NCBI GenBank assembly: GCA_033239005.1
Contig: BSQZ01000011.1
Span: forward strand, 10,684,501-10,748,500
DNA length: 64,000 nt
Direction of reading: 5' to 3'
Source of the DNA: Lamellibrachia satsuma
Taxonomy: Eukaryota; Annelida; Polychaeta; Sabellida; Siboglinidae
Under the pieces are notes generated by a model that had not been told where the DNA came from, made no database searches, and was given only the letters and a program-made list of their open reading frames with translations. Shown here in pieces: positions 46,051 to 58,579 of this stretch (within the stretch, counting starts at the first letter, position 1; each line of letters begins with the position of its first letter). Position numbers and translations under genes: made by a program.

Positions 46051-48736
46051 TACTATAGCTTGCTTTGTTACACATAAAGTAAGTAAATAAACTACACAAT
46101 ACTGTATATAGCAGTGCAAAATTTTTTGCATGTGCTAAAACCTACCAAAGTGCAAGCCTTGTACATGCATTCACATGACCAAAATATATTTTAAAACATG
46201 TTGACAGGGTGTAAATGTGTTGCTCCGTCTGCTGTTACGTCCCGAATCGAAACTTCATATTCCCAATTGACCCTTCAGCTGTCATAACTCTACATTGCCT
46301 GTATGTGCTCGAAGGCAGCATCTTTATGAACAGCTATCTGAAGTCAGCACCTTGATGAACAGTGATAAAAAATATACAATGGTTTTGTGCAGTGTCTTAC
46401 AGCATTGTTTTGAGATCATCCCAATGTTCCATTCAGAAATATACAAAAATATCATATTACAAAACTGTCTTAGCACAATGTCACTTGAGAATAAGAGACT
46501 GGTTAAACATCTCTTTAAATTAAACATTAGTGTAAATATTGGGTTATCAATAATCCTACCCAAAAAATTGTCCCTTCCACCCATGCCAATATCCAAAAAC
46601 GTAACAAATTGCAGGTACCGTATACGCAATGCCAATGCAAAGAATGGAAAGCTGATTATTGCAAAATTTTAACGAGGAAAAGCTTTAAAATTATGCCTTT
46701 CCAATTTTTTATAACCCAAATGGACCACTGACCCACGGTCACACACACACATTGACCCACCCCCATATATCAATTTTAATTATTATTGGAATTGTTAGCA
46801 TAAATATGGAAGCTTGTTCATCATTGGATCGTGATTGGCTAAATTTTAGCCAATCATCAGCTTCCATGCAACTGTTTCAACAGAAGTAATCAGAAACTGG
46901 CTTAATAGACATCTATCTTCAAGCAGAAGTTGTTACCAAATAATCTGCTGTTATTCTTCAGCCACGACTTGTTAAATGCCCTGACCTAATAGACATCTAT
47001 CTTCAAGCAGAAGTTGTTTCCAAATAATCTGCTGTTATTCTTCAGCCACGACTTGTTAAATGCCCTGACCTAATAGGCATCTATCTTCAAGCAGAAGTTG
47101 TTACCAAATAATCTGCTGTTATTCTTCAGCCACGACTTGTTAAATGCCCTGACCTAATAGACATCTATCTTCAAGCAGAAGTTGTTACCAAATAATCTGC
47201 TATTATTCTTCAGCCACGACTTGTTAAATGCCCTGACCTAATAGACATCTATCTTCAAGCAGAAGTTGTTACCAAATAATCTGCTGTTGTTATTCAACAG
47301 TTTATGACACAACGCGTCAAACATGACAAAGTAAAAACCTAAGACAGGTATTTGCAAGAATACTCTAAAACCCCAATGTATATCTGCACAAGGTTTACAA
47401 TTACGAAAGAAGCAAATTTTGACATGTGCAATTAAAAATGTGAGAACATGTACTGTCCATATGAATTCATTTATTCAGGTAGAGGTCTGATGATGGTGTG
47501 ACTGCTACTATGGTATGTAACATAATATGCTACATTCTTAGGGGTTTGATTCAGCATACTAACATACAAATCTTGGGCACAAGGAAGTGAAGGTTTGCAA
47601 CCCTAACTTTAGCTAACCCCATATCTAGCTAACCTTGAAGTGGCTTACAGAAGATTTAATAATATATTGGTATTGATATGTGGTGAATAGACATTTTGGA
47701 ATGGCAACAGTTATTTTTGATACTGAAAATTGTTTAATGTAGATTTTTAGCTTACCATAAGCTCTTTCATACCATTTGAACACATGAACAATTAAAAAAT
47801 TATGTTCATTAACAAATAAATATCATATTAAATATCAAATTGTGCAAAATATCAGCGTATGTACATCAAATATTATAGCATAAAACTAAAATGTACATTT
47901 ATTTGACATTTTCTATATTTAGTAGATTGGTTGAACAGTTTAAATAGTAATGGTGTTTAAACAGTAATGATCTTGTTGACTAGATGGAATCAATCCAATA
48001 TATATAATCATATAATATTATCCAGTCTGACATCGACAATTTTCTAAGTCAAACACACACAACAAGGAGTAGACTAGCAACCGGTTTTATTTATTTATTT
48101 ATAAAAAATAAGCCCAAATTATATATCGGAACTGCAAATTATAAAAGTTATAAGAAATTTGTTATAACAAACTAATAATTTCATCCAAATTACCTGTAAT
48201 ATCCACAATTAAGCTAACAACAACGACCAAAACATAAACATATCAACATTTTATAAATGTGTTTGTGACCATGACTTCCATTTATTTCGGGGCAGATCAC
48301 AGTACAGCCGTACAAAAATGCATTGGTGGCCATGCTAACATTTTTGTCTGATAAGAAATCATGACCATCAATAATTCCGAAATTTTTTACAGCAACTGCC
48401 ATCGTCTCATTTACATGCTAACCAAGTTTTGTCAAAATCACATACCTCCAGCTCTATTAAAACGCCCCGACGTGCGATGCCCATCAATTTCAACAAAAAT
48501 AGCCATGTATTCATGCACCCAGGTGGTTCACAGTAGAAAAATTCCCATGAATCCCCTGCATGTTACCCTCTAAAAAATGCACTATTTCACAGCCAATAGC
48601 TTCAACAAACAAACCTGTAAACATGCCTGCTCAATTGCACTAATATCACATCGTACAAACTGTTTAAATTCACATATCACAATTTAATACACCCTACATT
48701 CGTGTGAAACAATAAACTGGTCAATAGTGGTCTTAC
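46051..48736. other. Intergenic or intronic, one unsupported frame
   Basis: A 125-codon plus-strand frame (46295-46672) has Leu/Ile-rich helical-looking composition but no motif I recognise, and an equally long minus-strand frame overlaps it. If the two-exon gene at 48.7-51.0 kb continues, its later exons would be here or further left; none was identified. Confidence 0.35.
46903..47295. repeat. 84-bp minisatellite, about 4.7 copies
   Basis: Units starting 'taatagacatctatcttcaa' begin at 46903, 46987, 47071, 47155 and 47239, with only one or two changes per unit, implying recent expansion. Confidence 0.97.
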
Positions 48737-51040
48737 CCCTTCAGAGTTGTCCGACATCAGTAGTCTCGATGGCAGTGTCAGTGGTGGAGGTCGATCAGGG
48801 TAGGGTCTAGGTAGGCAGAGTCGTCCGCCCCACTCTTGAGCTCTGGGGTGGAGTTCCAGGCCGTCATTATCATAAGTGCGGATTTTTTGCTTTCCGTAGC
48901 CAAAATTACTTCAACAATTGTAATCATTACTATTACGTATTACCATTCAGTGTTACTAAGTTCCAATGATATTTCCAACATGTACATTTATTTTTATTTT
49001 TTCAGCATTAATTATGAAGCAACAGAAGATTTGGATGGTTCTACATGAACTTCTACAGTTAGTCCGTAAGTATACGCTTATAGAGCAGTTGACTCGATGC
49101 CTACCAGTGAAAACTGTTCCGTCAACTGATTTAGCCTATGGCAAATGCAGTTCATTGGTGTCCAAATATGTAGTGTGTGAATAATTTATGCAACATCTGC
49201 AGTCCATATAATAAAAAATGCCCACTTCAAATAATCGAAAGAATTGGCTTTATTGAATAGATATAGTAAAGATAAAAATGGTGGATATCAAAATGGTAAA
49301 AGCTGAGGACAGAGCGAACGTATGTTGGATTAGTTCACTATAATTATTATTGAATCTTCCATTACCGTAATTGCGTCGAACTTAATTTTTGCTTTTTATT
49401 TGTAGCTGTTGCAGAGTAGGAATGACGAAAATATCGAAGAAACGATTTTGTAGTTAGTTTTAGTTAGCGTATTCGATTTTTGTAGTTGTGGTAGTTGTAA
49501 AATATATTAAATAAAGTTATTATTATTATTTTGACACACTGCTTTCATTATGTTGTCTACATAAGCTTGACCAGGAGTCAACCCATGTGACCGGCTATTT
49601 AGTACTTCAATGCACAACAATTTAAATTCGCCGTAAGGCTGCTTGGAACTACTGGTTCCACCACACTTCAAGACTCAAAATCCTATTTCATTATACCTAT
49701 ATATGTTTATTATGTTAATATACACTGCTTACTCCTTATTACTCATCTATATTTATTCTGTTAATATGCACTGCCTACTCCTTATGTAACAATCAATGAT
49801 GTAACGACACACCTATAATGTAATTTTTTTTGTGTCAGTTGAACAACAAAATGTAGTCATTCACATGTAACGGTGGACACAGTCCACACGTGCCACTGTC
49901 TCGTTCTTAAGGTAAGCAGATAAAGCCTTGTATGTCGAAGATGTCCTAAGGACCGGGCAGTCCAGCCGAGATGAAGCCATTAATAAAATCAGTTGCTTTG
50001 ATGTTGGAAAGAATATTAAATTAGTTACTTATTTAAGTCATGTGAACAAGCATTTTTTATTACATATACTACATGTGTTACATAAAGTATTCACACACTG
50101 TTGAGGAAACAGTTACTTTTAACTCGGTTGTTTTGCAGAGGATGAAGAACCTTTTTTCTTCTATAAAGCGGTTTTCTAATCAGCTATAAATTTGTAATTT
50201 ATGGATACTTTCACAAAGAATCCATAAATTTGGCCTTAGCTTGACTTTATATTGACGTATGAGAATCCCGTTTGGTAATCTCGCTCACACAACATCCTGT
50301 TATATACAAATTTTGACAAGCACATGTGTTCTGACAAAAAGGTAATAATTTCACACTTTTACATGGTTATTGTTGGGTAACTTTAGAGATATACATATAA
50401 GAATGCATACAGACATGAAAGACGTGTTTATTGCTATGTTTGTGACGTTTTTCACGAAAACACTTACGTTTTTGACGAGTGAGCTCTTTGCCTTACAACA
50501 GCAACATCCAGATAGAAAAATGTTTATGGCAATTGACTTTGCCTGGGGTCTAGGACTAGGCCAGGGACATATTCTAATTCTTATTACTGGATAAGCAGAA
50601 ACCGACATTCGTGTAAAATGTTGCAGACACGGTTAACATATGGGAGCAGGAAAATAACGAGTCCGTTATTACCTGTACGTCACTTACTTTCAGATAGCGG
50701 GCGCCAATGTAATGTAAGATATATGCGACTAGATGCGTCATTTCTAGTGCAAATCCACCTCGGCTCTGGTGTGAAAATGGCGGCGATAATATGCCGATAT
50801 CGAATCTGAGCAGAATAATAAGCGCATACTACATTTCCGTAGGAACTTCATATTCGTTTTCTAACCGTCCATATGTCGAAACAAATAAAAATACGATATC
50901 AAACATACGAATTTCGCAGTAATAATAACAAAATTTAACAATAACTTTCTTGTTAAATCTTTATGCGTCTCCGTCTAACCTCTCGCGCGCACCTACCGGA
51001 TAAACTGCGGTTCTTTTGAACTGTCCGCCAGGAGGGCCAT
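48737..51040 (-). CDS. Predicted gene start, two exons, family unknown
   Basis: Exon 1 (50997-51040) begins at ATG in a GC-rich, promoter-like patch, encodes 'MALLADSSKEPQFI' and ends at a CCG|GTAGGT donor in phase 2. Exon 2 (48737-48842) starts after a 'ccaccccag' acceptor, restores the frame (Arg, then 'AQEWGGRLCLPRPYPDR', 'PPPLTLPSRLLMSDNSEG') and ends at a GGG|GTAAGA donor in phase 0. Both exons are GC-rich against AT-rich surroundings, and the frames agree without adjustment, which supports a real gene. I do not recognise the Pro/Arg-rich product. The 3' exons were not found. A KIF21-like exon lies 2.8 kb upstream on the same strand. Confidence 0.4.
48843..50996. other. Intron of the predicted two-exon gene
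   Basis: AT-rich. It contains short unsupported frames and 'cttattactcatctatatt'-type local duplications near 49690-49790. No nested gene is evident. Confidence 0.35.
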
Positions 51041-53644
51041 CTTTACCGCCAGTGCCCTTTTAGAAGCCGGCCTCACCACGGAACACAAACGTACACTTCA
51101 ACCACACAACGCATAATTAAACGACAAAGTGCCTCAATTAAGAATATTTCACACATATTTTGGCGCCGAATTAATTAAACACATGGCACATTCTCAAATT
51201 GTTGATGCCAGCACTTTTGTTCTACTATTAAATTATAGTAACAGAACAATTGCAGATTTTTCCATTGTCTTTCCCTTTCCCTTGGTGGCCACGTTAACGT
51301 TTTCCATGACTAGTATTAAACGTGACCATCAAAAATCCTACAACTTAATGACATCCACTGTTACTATGCTGCTAATGAGCTGAACAAATAAGTTTCGTTA
51401 AACTCACATACCTCCACAAATGCGCTTATCCTCCAAATTGGAAGTTTTCATAAAATATTAATACGTTGCTTACTATGGCACTGGTGTTTCGAGAACGTCA
51501 CCACTAAAATAATAAAATATGATAGCTATACAACTAAAAATCTTACATCAAATTAATCAGTTAAAAAACAAATCCAATTTAAATTGAATGGCATTACAAC
51601 TAAAACGTATACATGGAATTAAATAATTTAAATGATGAATACATTAAGAGCAATAAATTATGAGTATCAAATGGGAGTAAAATAATAAACCAAATAAATT
51701 AAAGCATACAAGGAATTAAATACAACAAAATAATAATGATAAATATTGAATAAGATTAAAGCCGGTAAACATATCATTCTATCTTGTATATTCCTGTCGG
51801 AAGAGGAAAGTCTTTAACTGCCGTTGAAAACTATCAGAGCTTATACAGTTTCTAAAATACATACGATGACAATAAAACTTGTTCGATTGACCAACTAATG
51901 CGAATCGGGAATAATAACTTGAATCTGAGCATGGAATAATCGACATTCTTTTTATAAAAAATAAGAGATCAATGACGTGAGTGACGCGTAGCCATTATCT
52001 GCCAATATATAGTTAGTACACCCTTCCGGCCGAATTTGTGGTGTGAACTCTTGAAACCTGTTCACTTTACATTTGTCTGACATAACAAAATCTAATTAAT
52101 ACATTTTATTCATTAAAATGTTTCTTATGTAGCATAATTCAAGTTGTAATGCAGCAAAATGTATAACATGCATCAATAATATTACTGGTCTATGTTATTG
52201 ATATTGAATTATGCAGATTCAGTGATGGAAATTATGCGCATGCGCCGGAAGTGCTCACTTTAAAATGGCGCCTACAGTAACATCGACCCGTTAACTGATA
52301 TCAATAACCCTACCTTGGGAATGCAGTACACTACAAGTTGAAAAAGTTCATTATATCGGCTATAGTATCGTCGAACAGTTGTATTAACTGTTACTATCTG
52401 TTTATTATCTATGAATATAGTCATTCCCATCGCCGTTCCTTTGTGGAACAAATGCGCACAACAGTTAACTAAGCCAACAGACAGTTAAAATTTGTAGAAA
52501 GTGTATCGTCTCCATCCCACTGAAGAACAAATAATTATCTACAAAGCCAAATAAAGTTTATACACAAACCTGACTTTTCATCGCAATGAGAATCGAGACA
52601 GAAATTGTGTTCAAATCAGTGACACTTTTTCGGTGGTATTCCACATTCTTTTAGGTCACAAAGTCGAAGATTATGATGCACTGTTTGTTTTCGTAGTAGC
52701 TGTTTCGTATCATCTCTTTCTTCACCTATTTCGTATGACTGGCTGGTATTCTAATTGTAACGACACGTGCATGTCGTTCCATACATGTGCGTTTGTTGCT
52801 GTCTTGAGGTAAGAAACAAAATGGCAAAAATTTAGGGCTTGAGGCCAACCAGTTTACACCAGAACTATCCAACATTAGTAATATTGTATGACACACAGAA
52901 TAATTTCAATCCATGCAGCTGCAACAACAAACGCTCACCGAACAGAACAGACTGTAAAATATCAAGTTACGGCACAATGTATAGGTAGACACATTATGGA
53001 CCACTCTTGCTTGTCAAGTCATTATTATTTGTTTTACAACCAAATATAAACAATACCTTGCCCATAATATTAGCTGAAAACCAGTCGCATAATTTAATTA
53101 TAGGTTGATATTGACACTTGATTGATAAACCATAGATCGTGAACAATATATTTCCAGAGCATTGCGGAGCATTGCAAAATGGCAGCCTGCTCCCTCACAT
53201 ACTGGTGTCATGCCCTCTAATTTTTACCATATATTTCCAGAGCATTGCGGACCATTGAAGTCAGTTTACTGTCTCAGTTGCGTGTATACAAAGCGTACGA
53301 TTATAACGACGCCACCCTTGTGGTCGACAGGGTTGGTGGCGTGTTGGTAGTAGAGAACTATAGCGTTGTAGTCTCTTTCTTGCGCCCTAGAAAATAACAT
53401 TCCCTCGTAGCCAGCTCAGAACCAGGTGACATTTGATGTACCAGCGGCATTACTAGTATTACACCAACGACGACAGGCGTGACAAAAGAGAGGATATTAG
53501 CGTGACACCCGGATTCAAGTCGTCCCAGCACTAAGAGTATCAACCTGTCAAATAACAAACTTCCTCAGATCAACCCACAGGGATGACATGTCACTGTTAT
53601 TTGACAACTTCATATCCTCTAACCGGCCCTGGTAGGAAAACTGT
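51041..53644. other. Upstream region of the two-exon gene; otherwise no gene seen
   Basis: The first 80 bp are GC-rich and fit a promoter or 5' untranslated region. The remainder was searched on the minus strand for the KIF21 exon expected after 53801 (start 'NEEI'), without success. 'atatttccagagcattgcgg' occurs twice, at about 53150 and 53231. Confidence 0.4.
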
Positions 53645-53725
53645 ATGATAATGGTAGATTACAAGCCAATGGCTCCTAATCCACTAGCCATTTGGAACAT
53701 ATTGCTTTCGAAGGCAATCTTCAAA
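53645..53725 (+). mobile_element. Diverged LINE 3' end
   Basis: 'aagccaatggctcctaatcc', 'actagccatttggaac' and 'aaggcaatctt' resemble the 3' untranslated end of the CR1-like LINE (58225-58290). No coding part is attached, as expected for a severely 5'-truncated copy. Confidence 0.5.
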
Positions 53726-53800
53726 CATATTTGCGTTTAGTCAATAAAAGTGCTTTTACCCAACTTCAAACTGAAACGAAATGCCAGAGTTTGTTCTTAC

Positions 53801-53993
53801 CGTCTCCACTGGCAATCATTACTGTATTGCGCTCGGCCAGCAAGACGATGTTCTTGGCTGTAATGTCGTAGACTGTTTGTTGTAACGCTTTCACGCGCAT
53901 ACGCAGGTTTTTGTTCTCTGTGTGTAACATAGAGTTCTCTTGGAACATGTTGTTGAACCTCTCCGCACCATCCGCGTCCACCATATGCTTACC
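53801..53993 (-). CDS. KIF21-type kinesin, single internal exon
   Basis: One 193-nt exon lies between an AG acceptor (before 53993) and a GACG|GTAAGA donor (after 53801). It encodes 'GKHMVDADGAERFNNMFQEN', then 'SMLHTENKNLRMRVKALQQT', ending 'ASGDG'. This corresponds to the start of the coiled-coil just after the motor domain of KIF21A/KIF21B, where vertebrate proteins have a very similar Asn-Met-Phe-x-Glu-Asn-x-Met-Leu-x-Thr-Glu-Asn pattern. KIF21 kinesins are plus-end motors that limit microtubule growth. Neighbouring KIF21 exons were not found, so this is either part of a gene with very long introns or an isolated duplicated exon. Confidence 0.7.
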
Positions 53994-54140
53994 CTATCAA
54001 CAAAACATCAAAATTATTTACTCGCTCACCATAGCATTCATTCATTCATTCTTTTGCATCCTGTTGTGATTTAGTTAGCAGAATTTACTGAATTGCATGT
54101 TGGAACCCAGTAAATTCTGCTAACTGCATTTTGGACTCTT

Positions 54141-54770
54141 GTGCGGTTAATCGTGAGAGATGGAGTACACAGCATTTAGTTATGAGAGATGGAGTCTATG
54201 GCACTTACTCTTGAGAGATGGAGTCCACAACATTTACTCACGACAGATGGAGTCCACAGCATCTATACACGAGAGATGGAATTGTTGCTTTCCTCCTTTT
54301 CCCTGTAGTCCTGGTGAGGCTGGGATAAATACATGTAGTCGATTTTACCCCATTTTTCTGCATCACTGGTCTACAGCATTTAACCAGGAGAGATGGAGTT
54401 CACAACATTTACTCACGAGATTTGGAGTACACAGCATTTAATCAAGAGAGATTATGTGCACAGCATTGACTGATGAGAGATGGAGTACACAGCCCTTACT
54501 CATGAGTGATGGAGTCCACAGCATTTTCACATGAGCGATGGAGTCCACAGCATTTTCACATGAGAGATGGAGTCCAGAGCATTTACTCACGAGAAATGGA
54601 GTCTACAGCATTTACTCATGAGAGATGGAGTCCACAGCATTCGCTCATGAGAGATGGAGTCCACACCATTTATTCATGAGAGATGGAGTACATAACATTT
54701 ACTTGTGATAGATGGATTCCAGATATATTACTCATAAAAGATGGAGTCCACAGCATTTACACGAGATACG
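54141..54770. repeat. About 29-bp minisatellite
   Basis: Roughly twenty diverged units of 'gagagatggagtccacagca' plus 'tttactcat'. Two units are followed by related spacers ('attgttgctttcctcctttt' near 54280 and 'attgttgctctcttcccttt' near 54775), suggesting a higher-order duplication. A degenerate LINE copy starts just after the second spacer. Confidence 0.9.
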
Positions 54771-54831
54771 CAATTGTTGCTCTCTTCCCTTTCCATTTAG
54801 TACGGTGTGAAACTGGCGCGGATACCGGATT

Positions 54832-55512
54832 CCTTGTAAAACATAAATTAGTAAATACATCTCAACATGAATTCGTAAAAGCAAGGTCATGTCTAACCAA
54901 TCTCTTATTTTTTTGGAAGAAATTACAAAATGAGTAGATGATGGGTCACCAGTGGATGTTGTCTACTTAAATTTTCAGAAAGCTTTCGATAAAGTGCCAC
55001 ATCAAAGATTGTTATGTAAACTGAAAGCCCATGGTATAGGTAATGATGTAATCAACTGGATAGTAAAGTGGTTTATACAGAGAAGACATAGAGTAATAGT
55101 AGATGGTGAGATTTCAAACTGGAAATCTGTTTTGAGTTGGGTACCACAGGGATCAGTATTAGACCCTATACTGTTTTAATATATATATAAATGATTTGGA
55201 AGATGATATATCTAGCAAAGTACTGAAATTTGCAGATGACACAAAAGTATTCAGAAAGGTTACAAATGATACAGATAAACAAAGTTTACAGGATGATCTA
55301 GATAAATTAGTTAAATGGTCAGAAAAATTACAAATGTTATTCAGTTTTGGGAAGTGTAAATGCATACACATAGGACATGGACGAAGAATATAAAATGGGG
55401 GATTCTGTACTAGGTAGAACCACACAAGAAAAGGACTTAGGAGCAATGTGGCATTGCTGCTTCAAAAAGAAATCAAATTATAGGGCTAATTAGGAGAACT
55501 ATCACGTATATG
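54832..55512 (+). mobile_element. CR1-like LINE copy, truncated at both ends
   Basis: It aligns with 56999-57716 of the long copy. Recognisable RT pieces are 'VDVVYLNFQKAFDKVPHQRL', 'PQGSVL' and 'KFADDTKVF'. A stop after 'KLQNE', a frameshift near 55178 and a roughly 32-bp deletion near 55446 disable it. Confidence 0.9.
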
Positions 55513-55959
55513 GCCAACTCAGCCAACCACATCTAGCCAATGGGCACAACACGTCTCTGACAAGTATACATGCTTAATTAAGTCATCACAGTTAATATAG
55601 ACGTATAGGTAAATTGCAACCAGTGTAACTAACTGGTATTATGTTGCCTTGCTATCCGATGCCCCAATTTGCTTGGAAAAATGAATTCCTTCATGTATTT
55701 TGGGGTAAAGAATACTTGTTTCTGTTCTTTAACCGCTGCTCAACTAAACCTCCCTTGGGTCTTCGGTGGCTCAACTAGCACTGTTTCGACAATTAAGCTT
55801 ATTTATTTAACTTCTCGTTAATGCGTGAAGTGATGTAAATAATTTTCTTCTCTGACCCTGTGCATAGTTAAACCATTTCTAAGTACACAAACAACATAGT
55901 CTGGTCACGTGCGTTGATAGTTTATACACCAGCAGACATTAATAACAATTCTTAAAAGT

Positions 55960-58206
55960 TTGAAAAACATCAGAAAACATATTTTGCCCACATGTTCCGA
56001 CCGTTGTGACAAATATTATCTATTATACGTCAATATTAATTCAAGTGACCATAACCAAATCCATTTTAATATAAAAGTAAAAACAGGGAATACATATAAA
56101 AAACAATGGAGGAGGAACTTCAACAAAGGCAGATATAAAGTGATGAGAACATATCTAGCAAATATAGATTGGAATAATTTGCTGAAGAACAAGACAGCAA
56201 CAGAATGCTGGACTTGTTTAAAATATGAGATTGAGGGCATTATTGAGAAATTTATTCCATTAAGAAAACAAGGGAAAAGATCCAGGAAAAAACACCTGTC
56301 AAAAGAAGCTATTAGAAAAATTGCTCACAAACAGATGCTGTGGAAGGTCTATAAACACACTGGAAATGTAGAAGACTACACCAACTACAAAGAGGCACTT
56401 AACCTAGCTACTACTGAAATTAGAAAATCTAAAAGAACCTTTGAACAAAAATTGGCAGGTAATATAAAAAATGACAGCAAGAGTTTCTATGCTTATGTAA
56501 GGAGTAAACAGAAAGTTCGAGATAAGGTCGGACCACTGGAAAGCAACAGTGAAAACATAATTTCAGATGGGTTCCAAATGGCAGAGGTCCTGAATGAGTA
56601 TTTCAGCTCAGTTTTTACCACAGAAGATATCAGCTCACTTTCAGTTCCATTAACTAAATTTGAGGGCAATACATCAGAATATTTAGGGCAGTTATTTGTA
56701 ACTCCTGAAATGATAGCAAAGAAAATTAAGAAGATGAAAGATAATAAATCACCTGGAGTTGATGGGATACCACCAAAACTGCTAAAGGAAATTGTTGATC
56801 AAATTAGTACACCACTTGCAAACTTATTTAACTTGTCACTAGAAGAAGGAATAGTTCCTTCAGAATGGAAAGAAGCAAACATTACGCCGCTGTTTAAGAA
56901 GGGATCAAGGAAGAAGCCAGAAAATTACAGACCAGTGAGTTTAACATCAGTTGTATGTAAATTACTTGAAACATTAATTAGAGACCACATGGTGGAATTC
57001 CTCATAAAACATAAATTAATAAATACATCTCAACATGGATTCCTAAAAGCAAGGTCATGTCTAACCAATCTCTTATGTTTTTTAGAAGAAATTACAAAGT
57101 GGGTAGATCACGGGTCACCAGTGGATGTTGTCTACTTAGATTTTCAGAAAGCTTTCGATAAAGTGCCACATCAAAGATTGTTACTTAAACTAAAAGCCCA
57201 TGGTATAGGCAATGATGTAATCAACTGGATAGAAAAGTGGCTTACACACAGAAGACAGAGAGTAATAGTAGATGGTAAGATTTCAAACTGGAAATCTGTT
57301 TTGAGTGGGGTACCACAGGGATCAGTGTTAGGCCCTATACTGTTTTTAATATATATAAATGATTTGGAGGATGACATATCTAGCAAAGTACTCAAATTTG
57401 CAGATGACACAAAGGTATTCAGAAAGGTTACTAATGATACAGATAAACAAAGTTTACAGGATGATCTAGAAAAATTAGTTAAATGGTCAGAAAAATGGCA
57501 AATGTTATTCAATTTTGGGAAGTGTAAATGTATACACATAGGACATGGAAATATGGATGAGGAATATAAAATGGGGGATGCTGTACTAGGTAGAACCACA
57601 CAAGAAAAGGATTTAGGAGTAATATTTAATGCTGACATGAAAGTTTCAGAGCAATGTGGGATTGCTGCTTCGAAAGGAAATCAAATTCTAGGCCTAATTA
57701 GGAGAACTATCACGTATAAGGAGAAACATCTAATTGTACCCCTGTACAAAGCAATAGTTAGACCACATTTGGAATATTGTATTCAAGCATGGAGGCCATA
57801 TCGTAAAAAAGACATAGATAAGCTAGAAAGAATACAACAAAGAGCAACTAAGATGATTCCAGAATTAAGAGACCTTAGTTACGAAAGTCGCTTATTACAA
57901 TGTGGTTTGACAACACTAGAGACCAGGAGACTAAGAGGAGACCAAATAGAAGTGTTTAAAATAGTGAACGGTTATGAGGATGTTGATAGGAATATGTTCT
58001 TCAAACTTAAAGAAGGCAGTAGAACCAGAGGACACAAAGCAGCATTAGTTAAGGAGCAGTGTAGGTTGGACATGAGAAAGTACTCATTCTCACAGAGGGT
58101 GATAAATGAATGGAACAAACTGCCAAACGATTGTGTTAATGCTAGTAGTGTGAATATGTTTAAAAATAGAATTGACAGATATCTGATAAGGGCGGGCTAC
58201 ACATAG
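55960..58206 (+). CDS. CR1-like LINE reverse transcriptase, open frame without endonuclease
   Basis: A 748-codon frame encodes a non-LTR reverse transcriptase. Landmarks by residue: 'SSDHNQIHFNI' (about 28-38), the last motif of an APE endonuclease; 'KSPGVDG' (263-269); 'LFKKGSRKKPENYRPVSLTS'; 'DVVYLDFQKAFDKVPHQRL'; 'GVPQGSVLGPILFLIYINDL'; and the catalytic 'FADD' (480-483). The thumb and C-terminal part follow to TAG. The order and motifs fit the CR1/Jockey group. The endonuclease is missing except its final motif, so this is a 5'-truncated insertion, and the first ~23 codons are probably flanking DNA. No stop or frameshift is present, so the copy is young. Confidence 0.9.
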   Translation: MKNIRKHILPTCSDRCDKYYLLYVNINSSDHNQIHFNIKVKTGNTYKKQWRRNFNKGRYKVMRTYLANIDWNNLLKNKTATECWTCLKYEIEGIIEKFIPLRKQGKRSRKKHLSKEAIRKIAHKQMLWKVYKHTGNVEDYTNYKEALNLATTEIRKSKRTFEQKLAGNIKNDSKSFYAYVRSKQKVRDKVGPLESNSENIISDGFQMAEVLNEYFSSVFTTEDISSLSVPLTKFEGNTSEYLGQLFVTPEMIAKKIKKMKDNKSPGVDGIPPKLLKEIVDQISTPLANLFNLSLEEGIVPSEWKEANITPLFKKGSRKKPENYRPVSLTSVVCKLLETLIRDHMVEFLIKHKLINTSQHGFLKARSCLTNLLCFLEEITKWVDHGSPVDVVYLDFQKAFDKVPHQRLLLKLKAHGIGNDVINWIEKWLTHRRQRVIVDGKISNWKSVLSGVPQGSVLGPILFLIYINDLEDDISSKVLKFADDTKVFRKVTNDTDKQSLQDDLEKLVKWSEKWQMLFNFGKCKCIHIGHGNMDEEYKMGDAVLGRTTQEKDLGVIFNADMKVSEQCGIAASKGNQILGLIRRTITYKEKHLIVPLYKAIVRPHLEYCIQAWRPYRKKDIDKLERIQQRATKMIPELRDLSYESRLLQCGLTTLETRRLRGDQIEVFKIVNGYEDVDRNMFFKLKEGSRTRGHKAALVKEQCRLDMRKYSFSQRVINEWNKLPNDCVNASSVNMFKNRIDRYLIRAGYT

Positions 58207-58310
58207 ATGTGAAAATTGTTGGACTCTCGATAAGCCAATGGCTTCCTTGTCCACTTGCCATCTGGAACTTGTTCGAGATGGCAATCTTGTTAAATCTTGT
58301 TAAATATTGT
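56025..58310 (+). mobile_element. 5'-truncated CR1-like LINE insertion
   Basis: The element runs from about the end of the endonuclease domain to a short 3' tail of 'aatcttgtta' units (about 58285-58310), a microsatellite-like end typical of CR1-group LINEs. The same 3' end occurs at 45735. The 5' boundary is estimated from where conserved protein similarity begins. Confidence 0.8.
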
Positions 58311-58579
58311 TCTAACAGCATGTTCAATCACTGGATGGTATCATGTAACTGTCGCTGCCTATCGCTGCTGTAGTTTCAACATGCATGGCCATGGCCCATG
58401 GCTTGCCATCCCATGGGCGGCTCAACTAACCCAGCGGCTCAACTAATTTACACTGCTTTCCCCTACCTAGCTTATACTGCGTTAAATAACTAGATTAAGT
58501 TTTTCACAATTACCTGCGTCTGAACTGTTACACAAGTCAAAGGAGGATTTCCTTATATGCTACTGCCTGGCTTTTGTGC

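Noticed and set aside
54160..54441. Plus-strand frame rich in Glu, Arg, Trp and Ser
   Set aside because: It is a by-product of the ~29-bp minisatellite, and it changes frame with every indel in the array.
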